Positions 11,905 to 24,339 of a stretch of DNA of 64,000 nt are shown in pieces. A program made the position numbers and the translations under genes. A model generated the notes under the pieces. It had not been told where the DNA came from. It saw nothing but the letters and a program-made list of their open reading frames with translations, and did no database searches. Origin of the DNA: Aldrovandia affinis. Its lineage: Eukaryota > Chordata > Actinopteri > Notacanthiformes > Halosauridae. Every line of letters starts with the position of its first letter. The first letter of the stretch is position 1. The stretch covers positions 4,556,501 to 4,620,500 of the forward strand of contig JAINUG010000014.1 of the NCBI GenBank assembly GCA_029706075.1, read 5' to 3'.

Positions 11905-12804
11905 TTGTTTCGGCCCTCCCGGAAGGAACACCATTCTTGGGTGTGCTGTCCTTTCTCTTTGTGCTTCCTAGATGGGGCCCTACTGACAGAGAAGGAAGGG
12001 AGATGGTGCCCCGATCAGCTCCCGGGACGTGGAACCCAGGGGAGGGAGAAGGAAGCGGCACCACCACCGGCACCATGGCGGGATCGGGGCCTGGAGGCGC
12101 AGCTGAGCAGGACAGGCCGGTGGAGAGAACAACCCCCGTGCTGCACCCAATCCAACTACCCCCGGGACGAGATAGTGACCAGCATGACCCGTCTAGAATT
12201 CAGCAGGGCTGTTCCACAGAAAGGTATGGGCTTTGCGCCGAATGACCTGAACTGCCTGGTCAAGGTCCCTAATGTTGTAGATATTTTTGGAATTAGTTTT
12301 AAGAACGTTAATGTCCTGGAGAGGTTCTGGAAACTCTTTAGAGAGGGGAAGGATAGGAGCCCCCTGAAAAACGTTGATGTTGAGCCTCTGTCTGACACCG
12401 AAAACAAAGTGGTGACTGTGCAGTTTTATAACGAAGCTGTACAGGACCACGATGTTGCAACGTGGTTGGGCAGGTATGGCTCCATCAAGTCTGAGGCAAG
12501 GAGGGTCCTCAATGAGGATTGGGTGTGGACTGGGGCCAGAGAGTGGCTGGTCCAATTACAGCCAGACCCAACGTCGGTTGGAGGGGTGATACACATCCCC
12601 AGCACCATTATGCTGGGGAACAACCGGGGCGCGGTTTTTTATTATGGCATGCCCAAGCTGTGCAGGCAATGCGGTGAGTTAGGCCACTTAGCTGCAGCCT
12701 GCACAGTGGTTAAGTGCAAAAGTTGTGGAGGAGAGCATAAGACCAGGGCATGCCGGGACCCTAGACCCTTTAACTTGTGTGGGGTAAGGGGGCACCTCTT
12801 TTGA
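11905..12804 (+). pseudogene. LINE ORF1, gag-like protein with zinc knuckles
   Basis: The conserved part (from ~12180) has a globular region with QFYNEAVQDHDVATWLGRYG and then a C-terminal knuckle cluster: CRQCGELGHLAAAC, CKSCGGEHKTRAC, and a third beginning CGVRGHLF that is cut by TGA at 12802-12804 just before its last Cys. The N-terminal part is doubtful: an alternative frame (MAGSGPGG..., ~12075-12245) looks more like the original start, so a frameshift near 12180-12240 is likely. ORF1 proteins of this type bind element RNA. Confidence 0.65.
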
Positions 12805-12949
12805 GACTGCCTGCTCTCATACACTAACAAGGCTAGGGGAACTGTGCACCAGTCTCACCCCCAGCCTCCCCCTCCCCAATAAAACTGGTTCATTTCCACC
12901 CCTGCAATATTTTTCCCCTGTATTTTCTTTTTTTTCTTCCCCCATGTCC

Positions 12950-15900
12950 ATCACAATTACATCTATTAATCCCCGAAGTATCAAAGATCCAATCAAACGA
13001 CATGCAGTTTTCTCCATCCTGCAACAGTTGCCCTTCCCTTCCACTCCATGGATGACAGTCTGAAGGAGGGATGGAGAAGGGGAGACTCTCTGGTCTGGCT
13101 CAAACATATCTCGAGCTGACGGGGTCGGCACGTTGATCAACAACCCCTATGTCAGAATAACATAATCTGACATAGTAGAGAGTGGGCGAACCCTCGTGAC
13201 CGACCTCGACATTGGGGGTTCCCCACTCCGGGTGATCAACGTGTATGGCCCTAATAGCAAGGCCAAGAGGGCCTCCCTATTTACAAAACTTCCGGATCTT
13301 TAATCACCCCCCGTATGCCAGTGGTCGTGGGGGGAGATTTCAACTGTGCCCTTCGGGATGAAGACCGCAGCAGACCAAGGAGGGATCAATCCAGCAGGGA
13401 GCTACGGTCCATCATAGAAGATTTCTCCCTCCATGACGCCGGGGGCACCTCTCAATACACATGGGTGAGTTCCTCTGGTGCCTCCTTCTCCAGAATAGAC
13501 ATGTTTTTGCTCTCTCCAGGCCTGAGAGTGCGCTCCTATACCATCGGAGCAGTGCACTTCTCGGACCACCACAGTGTGACCGTGTCCATGCACTGGGAGA
13601 AGACTATCGTGGTGGGTAGGGGTCCCTGGAGGATAAATACCAGCCATCTCCAGGACCCCAAAGTGCGCCTCTCCTTCTCGAGACGATACCTGGAGTGGGT
13701 CACTCTAAAACACCTTTTTGACTCCCCGATAGAGTGGTGGGAGATGGTGAAGGATCGGGTGCGGGGCTACTTCCGGGCAGTCGGACGGAGGAAGGCAAAG
13801 GAAAGGAAGGCAGCTTATAACCACCATAATGCTGCCCTCCAAAGACTGAGCCTCCTCCAGGTTAGTACGGAGGTGGCCCAGACCAAACAGCATCTCTCCG
13901 CCCTCTGTCGGGAGGAGGGGAGGAAATCCATCTTCCGCTCCAAACTACAGGGTCTCGAGGAGGAAGAGAGATGCACTCGCCACTTCTTCCGCAAGGCACG
14001 GTCAAGGAAAACCGACATTCTCTCCCTGTATCACAATGCAGGGGTGGTGGTGTCTGAAGAGGTAGAGGTCCGTGAGGTGGCCAGGGAGTTCTACCTGGGT
14101 CTGTATGCCAATAGGCCCATGGACAGGGCTGTCATGGACACCTTCCTGGACGGCCTGGACAGACGCTTGGAGGGATAGAGCATGGAGGGGGAGCTGAGCA
14201 CCGAGGAGCTCACCTGGGCCATGCGCTCCCTTAACTTACATAAAGCTCCTGGTCCTGATGGAATCCCAGCTGAGTTTTATCAGGCCTTCTGGGATCTCCT
14301 GAAGGACGACGTGGCGGATGTTTTCAGAGTGGCTTTCAGTGAGCGGCGGCTGGGCGACTCACTGCGACACAGTTCAGTGGCCCTTGTCCCAAAGAAGGGG
14401 GACCTGAAGGACCTCCGGAACTGGTGGCCGATCAACCTCCTCTCAGTGGATTATAAGATCATGGCCAAATCACTGATGAGGAGGTTCCAAGATCTGTTAC
14501 CAGCGGTGATCGGCCACAACCAAACATGCAGTGTTCCTGGGAGGTCCATAAATGATAATCTGCTCCTCGTGAGAGATATCATTATCCACTCCGGGGAGCG
14601 CAGGCCCCCTTTAGGCCTTCTCAGTCTAGATCAAGAGAAGGCCTTTGACAGGGTTAGCCATGTGTGCCTGGAGAGGGTGCTGGAGAGGTTTAACTTTCCA
14701 AATCACTGGACCAGGATGTGTTTGGGTGACATCTCGGGCAGAGTGGTTGTCAACAAGCACCTCTCTGCCCCATTTGACATCAGGTCCGGCGTCAGGCAGG
14801 GGTGCCCCCTAGCGCCCCTCATGTACGTCATCTACCTTGAGCCGTTTCTATCTACAGGCCATCCGGCGAAACAAAAACATCAGGGGATACTTGCTGCCGG
14901 GTGGCAGTGGGGAACGGCTCGGGGTGATGGCGTACATGGACGACATCACCATCGTTGGCACAGATAGTCGTTCCATCACCACCACTACAGAGGTGGTGGA
15001 CGATTTCTGTGCGGCCACAGGCACTCTGGTCAACCGGGGCAAGAGTGAACTGTACTTGTCGCAGTCATGGAGTGAATTGCTAACCTGTTCTTTCCCTGTG
15101 CACACAGAAGGTATAAAGCTTCTGGGGGTCACCTTCCAGAACGACGGGGGAGGGAACCGGAGCTGGGAGCAGGCCCTCCGCCACGTCCAGAAAAAAAACG
15201 GGAGCTGGAGCACACGGCCCCTGACAATGACGGGTAAGATCCTGGTCCTGAAGGCAATAGTCCTTCCCAGCCTTCTCTATATTGACCGAGTGTTTCCCCC
15301 AGACAGAGCCACTAGCAAACTTGTTGTTAGAATGGCCTTTCGCTTTGTCTGGGGGAGTAAAATGGAGAGGCTGGGGAGGACAACCCTGATGAAGGAGGAG
15401 GAGAAAGGGGGCAGGGGGGTCCCAGATATAACATCAGTTATATTGGCACAGGGTCTGGCCGCACTGGTCCAGGACACCCTGGGGGGGGAGTCGGCCTCTG
15501 GTAAATTTGCTAAGTACTATGTCACTTCCTTCCTCAGATCTATGGGTCTGTGTGGGCTGGACCACACTGCCATACAGCTGGGACCCCCCATATGTATACA
15601 GGGCCCTGAGGGATTTTGCCTTCAGGACGGGATTGGTCGGGGCTCCATGACCATGAAGCTCCCGAGGGGCAACCCAGCCTTAAACCCTGAAATTGTATGG
15701 AAAAATGCAAATCATAAAACAAAAGGACATAACATGGATGTCTGCTCATGGCTGTCTCCCCACCAGGACATTCCTGTCTAGACGGCACTTAGCCCTGACC
15801 GAGAACTGCCCCCACGGATGCACTGACTGGGAACATGTACACCATCTGTTCTGGGAGTGCTCCGTGGCCAGACGGGTCTGGGGCCTTGTTGTGTCCTCTG

Positions 15901-16102
15901 TCTCCCAGAACAGACTCCTGCCAAGATCCTCCCTGACAACTGAGAGGGTCCTGTATGGCCCCCGTGAGGGATATAGGACCCCGGAGCTGCAGCGCCAGTG
16001 GAGGATCATTAACACCGTTAAGCAGGTTCTGTGGGAGGCAAGGAACATCAAGGTCTTCCAAGAACAAATAGTGGACCTGTTCACTCTCCGGAAGAGGCTT
16101 TA
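12950..16102 (+). pseudogene. LINE ORF2, endonuclease / reverse transcriptase
   Basis: The pieces run collinearly. Endonuclease: an N-terminal part in broken frames (12950-13310), then GGDFNCALRDE at ~13327 and FSDHHSVTV at ~13558, the late endonuclease motifs. RT: KAPGPDGIPAEFYQAFW (~14245), VRQGCPLAPL (~14790) and the catalytic YMDD (~14933). C-terminal finger: CPHGCTDWEHVHHLFWEC (~15809). Breaks are an in-frame TAG at 14176-14178, a frame change near 14850-14862, another near 15695-15780, and several stops in the endonuclease N-terminus. The copy cannot make a full protein. Confidence 0.8.
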
Positions 16103-16270
16103 AAACCTCCAGGACGGCGTTTTGGCTGACTTTTTGAAGGACGAGGGAGGGGCAAGGAGGAAATGTGGGGTGAGCCATTGGAAATAACTCATTATATAGC
16201 TCACCCCCCAGAGGAGGTGCGCTCTGGGCAACCATCCCTGGTTGTTGTGCTAACTTTTAATAAAGTGGCC

Positions 16271-16886
16271 ATCTTTGCACTTTGCACTTGATCACATGAC
16301 CGTTTACTTTCGTACTTGATATACGCACTAGATAGAACACAAGTATGCAAAAACTGCACTTGTATTATGGTCCCGTGGTTTTCTACATTATGCTGATATT
16401 CCTTCTTCAACAAACGCTAACAACAATGCTTATTCTCCCTCACGATTAGTCACTTGAGTGACGCAAAGTGCATACGCGATAAACAGTGCTGTTAGTCCTG
16501 CTCCCAAGGTCCTGTTTGGTACGGTAAGTAGCACATCTTGAACAGGCACCAAAAATAAACAAGGAGAACTATGCAGAACTGGAACTTTGGCGAATGGAAA
16601 ACCCAAAGTTCTCATTTTCTTGTGCCAAAAATCTACCAAAGGTTCTGGTTCTTGTTTTATTGTGCTATGGAAAAGGGCCCTAATATGCACTAGCACAAGT
16701 GCTAGTAATGAACAACCTGCTGCTGCTAGCGCAAATTATGTTGCTAGTATTATCCCGGCCCCAGCAGGTGTGGCTTTATAGGTGGCTACATCTACATTTT
16801 ATTGGTATACATTTTATTAAGAGTATACATTTAGACTGGGGATTGAGGGCCTACCTTGCAGTTACAGATGTTATCTGAGTGTCAGA
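16271..16886. other. Short intergenic stretch, nothing recognised
   Basis: No gene, repeat family or RNA signal can be supported between the Tx1-like LINE and the L2-type LINE tail. Confidence 0.4.
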
Positions 16887-18545
16887 ATCAATCTCAATCT
16901 CAATCTCAATCTTTATTTTTGTATAGCGCCATTTACAAACAGGTTGTCACACAGCGCTTCACAATTGGCATTTTCCAGAGGGAATCAAAAAACCAGAAAA
17001 CCATTGGAGCCAATGTAGGAAACTGGAAAATTATTCCCTGACCCCTTAAAAGGCAGTCGAGATGAACTCCTGGAAAATTGTGGGATACAGAGAAAAACAA
17101 CACAAATAGTCCTTGAGGCTCATGTGGCTTAACAGACCACTGGAAGGGCATTCTAAGTGTAGGAGTGGGGTGGACCTCATCCCTCCAAATACCAGGGCAG
17201 GGCGGGGGATGGAACCAGCAGCTAGGGTCTGGGCCAGCGGCATCCGGCTAACACATGGCAGGGGTGGGGGTTGACTCTGGGGCAGGTGAGCTCCGGGCAG
17301 GTGCCACGAAGCCGGGAGAAAAGAGGAAAGGTGCAATTATGACTATGATAAATATCACGCCGGATCAGGGGAAGAGTAGTGATAACACTTTTGCACCAGC
17401 AGAAGTAATCTAGGGCAGCATAACTAATTAGGTGAGTGGCACAGGGAGCACGCAGCCATGAGGGCACTCAGAGACCATCCCACCACATCATCAGCAGTCC
17501 TGATAGGGGCGGATCATCACTTATGATTGGTGACAGTAAGGATAGCTCATTGCACCAGAAGGCTCTATTGCTACGCCCCCTCCACATCTGCACCTAATGA
17601 CTATAAGAGAGACTAAAGAGATGCGTTTTTAACCTAGACTTGAAAATTGAGACCGTGTCTGACTCCTTCACAGAGATGGGTAGACTGTTCCACAGTAAAG
17701 GAGCTCTATAGGAGAAAGCTCTGCCACCTGCTGTATTTTTGATATTCTAGGGACTACCAAGTTGCCTGCATCTTGTGAGCGAAGTGAACGTGGGGGATTG
17801 TACGGATGAAGTAGATCCGTCAAGTAAGAGGGTGCAAGTCCATGCAACACCTTATAAGTTAAGAGGAGTACCTTATAGTCTACACGATAGTTTATAGGAA
17901 GCCAGTGAAGTGACGCTAACACAGGACTAATGTGCTCATATTTCTTTGTTCTAGTCAGGATCCTTGCAGCAGCATTCTGTACGAGTTGTAGGCTCCTGAG
18001 TGAGGCATTGGAACAGCCAGACAGTAATGCATTGCAATAATCTAATCTAGATGTACCAAAGGCATGTACCAATTTTTCTGCATCTATTAATGACAGGAAG
18101 CCCCTAATTTTGGCAATATTCCTCAGGTGAAAAAAGGCTACTCTGGAAATGTTTTTGATGTGACTATCAAATGAGAGACCAGGATCTATAGTAACACCAA
18201 GGTCTTTTACCGCCAAACTTGCAGCAACAGAGCAACCATCCTGAGGTTTTTGGGCCCCAAGACCAACATCTCTGTTTTATCAGTATTCAGCAATAGAAAA
18301 TGATCTGACATCCAGTCTTTTATGTCTTTAAAACAGGCCTCCAACTGTTCGAATTGTCCTTCGCCAGGTTTCATTGATAGGTATAATTGTGTGTCATCTG
18401 CGTAGCAGTGAAAATGTACGCCATGTTTACGAATGACATCACCAAGTGGCAACATGTAAAGGGAGAACAATAATGGCCCCAAAACAGAACCTTGAGGGAT
18501 ACCATATTCCACCTTGATGAGAGCAGAGGGCTCGTCATTTAACAA
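16887..18545 (-). mobile_element. 5'-truncated L2-type LINE
   Basis: On the minus strand the element starts inside the RT domain at 18545, with [19 protein letters not shown] and the catalytic box [10 protein letters not shown] (~18390), then the C-terminal block SRLDYCNALLSG and ASLHWLPINYRVDYK to about 17670. The 3' UTR follows and ends in a tandem GAGATT-type tail at 16887-16912, as L2-type LINEs do. A frame break near 18207-18235 separates the two open parts. The copy is dead and truncated. Confidence 0.8.
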
Positions 18546-19688
18546 TATGATGTGGGGAATAAATACATTATAGAAATGTATTTTTGTTGGCTGTAGAAAT
18601 TATACATCTGTAAAAGAAGAACTTCACATTTTGGGTAGCATTGGGCAGCAAGAAAGCTGGGTCTTACAAAAAAGCAATATGGTGTCATTTTTTTGGAGAA
18701 TGTTCTATTGGCTGAAATAGCATCACATGTGTACATCCTTATATGTTTAAATAATTATGTCACCTGCTGCACATAATGGTCAATAATGCAATAATGCAAT
18801 AATGGTCTGCAATTTTTCTGTAAAAATATCTGTAAATATCTATAGAATATCTAATTGCACATACACAGTACCATCGGACATCTTCGTGTGTCTCCGCTGA
18901 AGCGCGCCTGTGGTCTACTTGTGTCGTGTCGTGAGTCGTGATTGTCCACAGGAGGGCGTTTTAGCAGGGGAAAATGTGTCCTCTAGTGTAGTGTAGCGCA
19001 GCGCAAGCATTCCGCGAAGTTCCGCAGAACGTTATGCATAGGGGTCGATGGGAGGTGGAGTCCTACGCTCGTCCAACGCGCGTGGAAGTCTCAAACTCCG
19101 GATTACGCCTCCCATGATGCTCTATGTGAAATGGTTTGTGACGTATCCCCTTTCGAATTCACGGCAGTTGGCGGAACTACACGCAGACGTAACGGGAAGC
19201 TGACTGGTCTGAGGTCACCGTACCACTGCTTAGCTAACGACGTATAAATGATCACAGAGCTTAGTCTATACAGTTGTGAGAATTCGAGGTTCATAGGAAG
19301 ACACCTATCAAAGTGTTACAGATAGAAGTGGAACTTCCTACAAAAACCAAAGCTAACTGGCTCGCATTCCTTCAGAATCGAATAAAGGAGCGTATCGGAA
19401 ACACAACTGTAGCAAGCGTGATGCGGTGATCGCCAAGGAAAGGTCTAGAAAACGGTTCGTGGTGATGTAATGTTAACGTAAAACTGCAGCCATTTTTGCC
19501 GGTCAAAAGGACGAACGCCGATTCACACCAATCTAGCTCTCTAGCCTAACGTTACAGCTATTTACCGGGTAACCAGCTAACTAGGTACCCCTCACAAGCT
19601 ACAGTTAGTTAGCTAGCGGAGTAATCTCACAATTCATCCAACCATAGTGCTAGCGAGTTAGCTAGCAAGCTAAACTGGAACCGTGGAT
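18546..19688 (+). promoter_or_regulatory. RFK upstream region / probable promoter
   Basis: This 1.1-kb stretch upstream of the RFK start codon has no open frame of note. The part from ~18880 on is richer in CpG, with CGCGCC, ACGCGCG and TGACGT-type motifs, as expected for a housekeeping promoter. No TATA box is obvious. Location of the start site is inferred only from the gene model. Confidence 0.35.
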
Positions 19689-19770
19689 ATGAAAAGTCTT
19701 CCGTATTTCTGCCGGGGAGAGGTTATTCGAGGATTTGGCAGAGGAAGTAAGGAGTTGGGGATCCCCACAG
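19689..19770 (+). CDS. RFK: RFK coding exon 1
   Basis: The ATG at 19689 starts MKSLPYFCRGEV and the exon ends in GIPT plus one base, followed by GTAAGC. The start is chosen by length agreement with vertebrate RFK. Confidence 0.92.
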
Positions 19771-21413
19771 GTAAGCGTGCGCGGTTAACTGGCTAGCTCT
19801 CACACAGTTATTAGTGTAAGTTAGAGCTAGCTAACCAACGACTCGTGTCGTGCGGTGCGAGGAGAATATATTCAGCAAGGTAGCTAGCAGCTAGCTATAT
19901 TTATAGTTAACGTCAGATGTAGTCAGGTACCTGGATTCCTAAACTATTTGTCAGCTAACTTGGCTAACGTTACCCAACTGTCCCTCTCGTTGTCATATAA
20001 CTCGTTAACTAGTACAAGAAAAGTTATCCTTATAGTGAAGGCTAACTAACTTACCGATCTAACGTTACCAGTCCGCAAGTGTTCTGTAGGGAGTCACGTG
20101 TTGCTAGCAAGCTAGCTGTTAGCCTTGTGGATCTCTACAGTCGTGTTATTGAGCCGTTAAATGTTTTGCCTAATAACATTGTTGACAATAATTATACAGC
20201 AGCGCTTTGGTCTGTCAGAATTGTAATTAACGTTTTAAATGAATATAAAGGACGGATCCAGTGCATGCAGCGTCCTGTGTTGTCCGTCAGTATTTTATAC
20301 CTTTTAAAGTGGAGAGAATATGGCAATAGTTGATCATATTTAGTTTGTATTATTAACATACAGTCTTTGGCACACGCCCGTTTGTGCGTCCCGCCCTCTC
20401 AGACGGACCAGCGCAGGTTCCTCAGGAGTTATCCTTCACATAGCGACCAAATCGACAAAGTCAGCAAAGGGGATTAGACCCGTTTTCGTGGGTGACCATT
20501 CGGAAACTAAAAACAAAACAAAAAATCGTCTCCAGTAGCGTGTTTGTTGATGCTGAATGGTGAATGCTGAAGCGCACATGGCTATCCCCTGGGCTGCAGT
20601 ATACCCAGTGCATCTGTCAGAGGTCAGTGTTTGTAAACAGAGCAGCGCCACCGGCCCCCTTCCCCCCAGCGCGCTGTTCCGCCTGCCTGTCAATCTAAGA
20701 CCGCCTCTAAACCAGGCATTCACCCCAAATTCTCTGAGTAGACTTGACGTTAATTCCATTTATTGATAAATCCTAATAGAATACTATGGGTTTTTTCAAT
20801 TCATGCATTCAGTTCATTTCCTGAGTTGACTGAATTTAAATGGAATTGAACCTGACCTTGGCACAAAGTCTTAATTTTGCTTTCTTCATTGCTAGGCAAC
20901 AGTTGAGTCTTATTCCTTTCCAAGTGTCGTTGATTTACAGGGGCCTGTGACCGCACTCATTACTATGGTATTTTGATGGTTTGTGTGTGTCATTGTTTGT
21001 TCGATCAGTTGATTTATTGGTTGTCTCTCCCTGCCCTCCAGCGAACTTCCCAGACTCGGTGGTGGACCACCTTCCTGCAGACATTGGCACAGGGATCTAT
21101 TTCGGCTGGGCGTGTGTGGGGGCGGGGACGTGCACAAGATGGTCATGAGTATCGGCTGGAACCCCTACTACAAGAACACCAAGAAGTCCATGGTAACACA
21201 CACACACATCACTCATACACATACAGGCATGTACAATATATATTAATTCATTGTGGTGCATGTGTAGGTAACAGTGGTTGGTTGATCTTGCAGGAGACAC
21301 ATGTGATTCACACATTTAAGGAGGATTTCTACGGGGAGATCCTGAGTGTGGTCATGGTGGGTTACATCCGCCGAGAGAGGGGCTTCGATACGCTGGGTAA
21401 GAGCAGAACTACG

Positions 21414-21462
<49 letters not shown>

Positions 21463-21768
21463 GGCTCATCATTTTCAGTTTAATGTATCCAGCACTGCTT
21501 CAAGCCTGGACTTTAACTTTCATTACAGTCACACACAAACACACACAGGCACATGTACCACACCACACCATAACACAACCCAAACCACACGCACTTGTGA
21601 GGGTGTGCTTATCCGCATTTTGGCACTGTCTTTGCAGATGCTCTGATCACAGCGATCCACGGTGACATTGAGGAGGCCAAGAGGAGCCTGGATCTGCCCG
21701 AGCACCGCAAACTGCAGGAGGACAACTTCTTCAGGACGTCCCCGAAGCAGATCATGAATGGCCACTGA
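19689..21768 (+). CDS. RFK: Riboflavin kinase, 4 exons (apparent frameshift in exon 2)
   Basis: Riboflavin kinase phosphorylates riboflavin with ATP to give FMN in the cytosol, the first committed step to flavin cofactors. Exons: 19689-19770, 21042-21192, 21294-21396, 21638-21768, all with GT-AG junctions. The product follows vertebrate RFK end to end: LPYFCRGEVIRGFGRGSKEL, the conserved GIPTANFP spanning the first junction, IGWNPYYKNTKKSM, ETHVIHTFKEDFYGEI and the terminal IMNGH. Length would be about 155 residues, as in human. Exon 2 is 151 bp where 152 is needed: one base is missing in the G-rich run around 21115-21128, so the deposited sequence shifts frame there. The tight conservation on both sides suggests a sequencing or assembly slip rather than a dead gene. 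It lies tail to tail with PCSK5 as in human. Confidence 0.93.
21042..21192 (+). CDS. RFK: RFK coding exon 2, one base short
   Basis: It follows a CCTCCAG acceptor and ends at ATG before GTAACA. The first half reads ANFPDSVVDHLPADIGTGIY and the second half reads VHKMVMSIGWNPYY in another frame. The shift occurs in the G-run at about 21115-21128. Confidence 0.9.
21294..21396 (+). CDS. RFK: RFK coding exon 3
   Basis: Reads ETHVIHTFKEDFYGEILSVV and on through a glycine-tyrosine motif to FDTL. This part contains the conserved Glu of the riboflavin kinase active site region. The junctions are TTGCAG and GTAAGA. Confidence 0.92.
21414..21461. repeat. (CA)n microsatellite in RFK intron 3
   Basis: A nearly pure CA run that starts about 18 bases past the exon 3 donor. 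Confidence 0.9.
21638..21768 (+). CDS. RFK: RFK coding exon 4 with stop
   Basis: Reads DALITAIHGDIEEAKRSLDL and ends IMNGH then TGA at 21766-21768. The C-terminal helix and terminus match vertebrate RFK. Confidence 0.92.
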
Positions 21769-22191
21769 CCCCCCCTCACATCTCTCCACTCACTGGCTGT
21801 ACAGATCTATGAAGCACGTCTGTTAATCTGTTAAACTTCTCTGCCTGGCGTTGGGATGTCCGTGGTAATAGCATTTTTTTCAGTAAAATGAAGGCTCTAA
21901 AATATATTCATCCAGCTGCTGTTGTAGATTGAGTTGAGGAGGTTTGTTTCTCCCAAAGGGGCATTAGGGCTTTAAAAAAATATATATATATGTTTTCAGG
22001 AGGAGATTTGGAAATCTGTGCGGAGCACTTGTTCTTTTGTCTGTCCAGGTTGTAGTCCCCCTCCCAGGTTTGTGTAGATGTGTGTGTGTGCGGCACGCAC
22101 ACAGTCCTCCTCCAGCATTCTTTTTGCACTCTGCACACAGTCCCTCTGGGGGCACACATTTCACTCAGCTCCCCTCCCAAGGTCCAGAACC

Positions 22192-22197
22192 AATAAA
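22192..22197 (+). terminator. Candidate RFK polyadenylation signal
   Basis: An AATAAA lies 424 bases after the RFK stop. It is plausible for the 3' end, but other signals further down cannot be ruled out. Confidence 0.45.
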
Positions 22198-23139
22198 AGT
22201 GCCCCTCCCTCTTTACACTGCTCTGCCAATCGTATGCAGGACAGTTTAGTTGATTGACAGTGGATTTTTCTGTTTGTTGTTTGGACGGTCTGTCCTTGCT
22301 TAGTTAGGCCAGAACTTTAGGTCTGTGCTCGTGTGTTTGAGTCAGATGGCTGAGACAGTTCAGTGTGCACTGAACTCTTCCACTGTTTAATCCATTTCAC
22401 ATATTGTTTATTTAATATGAGCCCTGTGTGTAGGGAATTCCTGATCTGAAGAGGGGCCGAGGTCTGAATTCGATGACCTGACTGTAGTCTGATGTGTTAT
22501 ATCTGTAGAAATGATTAACTAGAAAGACGCAAAATGTGTGTGTGTGTGCGCGTGCGATTACCTGGGAGGTCACTCGGCTGTAAATAATAATGAATATCAA
22601 TTGTAAAGCGAAATTGGATTTTTATCTTGAAAGTCTTGGTATGTATTTGAGTGTAATTTTTCCTGAGAGCTGTTTTGTATTTATTTCCTGGAATTGAACA
22701 ATGGTGTGTAATCATCCTTTGTGCTGAACTTGGCTATTATAAACGACTGCGAAAATTATTTAATGCAAGAAAAGAAAAAAAGCAGTTTTATCCCAGAAAT
22801 TACAATGCAGTAAATTATTGACATGCCATATATGACATATCCAGTAAAATGTATTTATTGTTTATTGAATTTTGCATTAATAGTCTGCAGCGTGTCCACC
22901 GTGTGGTGCCTTACGGAGGTCATGGAGCAGTGTTCCAAAGACCGCGGTCCTGCTTCCCAGACCATGGCTCTGTTCTGTTTTTTGGACGCCTCACAGGCGA
23001 GTGCACACCCGACCCCAGCCGGCATCTTACTACACTCTGTTACATTTTCCTCAACTAACGGAACTGGCAAAACTTTCAACACTAACTGAGCTGTGGTTGA
23101 TATCCAAACGTAGGGATGGGGAATCGACCACAGCTTTCT

Positions 23140-23943
23140 GTCTAGGGAAAAATGCGTTCACTGAAGGATCTGACATGAAACAGTTTGTTTTGGAAATATT
23201 GTCTGCATTTGACATTTTACTGAGCTGTGGTTGATATCCAAATGTAGGCTACTCACAACCACCCACCGGTGCCGCCACCATGTATTAATCTACAACGTTA
23301 TAATTCAGGGCACACGATTAACCCGTGTGCAATAACACTCAATATTAATGACCGATAATTCGTAAAATGGTCAAACTGCGGTTCAGAATCTTCCGCCGCA
23401 GGTGTTCTACAACCTTAGCGAGGCGCTGGTTGCCGATGGGAGTCCGGACAAAGGCAGCCATCAATCTGGTGGAAGGTGAAGTCAGGTTAACTCCGGTGGA
23501 AACGATGGCCAAGGGAAAGGCCACCATTTTGCTTTGTAACAAAGCACAGGTGTCCATGGCGACAGTAGAAAGGAAGCTGTGGTTTTTGCTGTCCCCGTAG
23601 CGTGTTTTTAACGTTTAGGCCCAAACTGAGACTACATTACACACACACACACACTGTCTGTTCCGGTCACTCACATGTGGGCTGTGGGCCTGGGGTATTT
23701 CACGGAGTAAAAATCTGTTTGTATGCCACTGTTGCCATCGCTTAAGTGCAAATGTTTAATCTGATTGATTAAGGGACAATGCATTCTGAACTAATATATG
23801 ATGAGACTACATCCATGCTTGCTGATATGCGCACACTCTAGTTCATCTAGTGCCAAAGAAATATTTTTCTGTGTAGGGAAAAATGCGTTCACCGAAGGAT
23901 CTGACATGAAACAGTTTGTTTTGGAAATATTGTCTGCATTTTA
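23140..23943. repeat. Pair of ~72-bp direct repeats 730 bp apart
   Basis: Bases ~23140-23212 recur at ~23871-23943 with very few differences (the phrase AAAATGCGTTCAC is in both). A second short phrase, CTGAGCTGTGGTTGATATCC, occurs at ~23086 and ~23220. The segment between holds small unsupported open frames only. The block may be a composite repeat. Confidence 0.75.
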
Positions 23944-24339
23944 CTTTTTTAAGAATATATTATTTAACTTCTATGTTAACCCCCCCCCAAAGCCATCCGC
24001 CTGATTCAGGGACCACTCCTGTGTGTTGACAGTTTTGTCCTGGAGATTTTAGTTTTTGTCCTAAAACTTTCCTCCTGTCGTTGCTGTATATGTTCCATTT
24101 CATTATTAAATTGAGCTGTAGTTCACCTGGCTTTGACTTTGTTTGTCCACACCCCCACCCCCCCATGACTCATGGAGTTATGTTCATTATTTTAAATATG
24201 AAGTAAAGTGGGTGAACCTGTCAGGGCTCATCCTATTTCGTGATTCAGCCTTGTGGTTTCCCGCCACCTCGTTGCCATGACTCAGCAGAAATCCAGAGGA
24301 CGAAACAGAAACACGCCCCTTTTCCCTTAACGTTCTATT

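Larger units (their letters stand above)
11905..16270 (+). mobile_element. Tx1/L1-type non-LTR retrotransposon, disrupted
   Basis: The order is a gag-like ORF1 with CCHC knuckles (to 12804), an apurinic-type endonuclease (12950-13590), reverse transcriptase (14182-15000) and a C-terminal CCHC finger (15800-15900). The layout and sequence resemble the Tx1 group of L1-like LINEs known from frog and fish. At least four breaks are visible. A candidate AATAAA is at 16259-16264. Target-site duplications were not found, so the borders are approximate. Confidence 0.8.

Noticed and set aside
11306-12076. 256-residue minus-strand frame opposite the LINE 5' region
   Set aside because: GC-rich shadow frame with no family resemblance. 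The + strand carries the LINE logic.
19689-21768. RFK as a processed or dead pseudogene because of the frameshift
   Set aside because: Four introns with good splice sites and conservation throughout argue for a live gene with a one-base sequence error or rare allele.
23367-23600. Small open frames on both strands between RFK and PCSK5
   Set aside because: No start context, splice sites or similarity that I recognise, and they lie between direct repeats.
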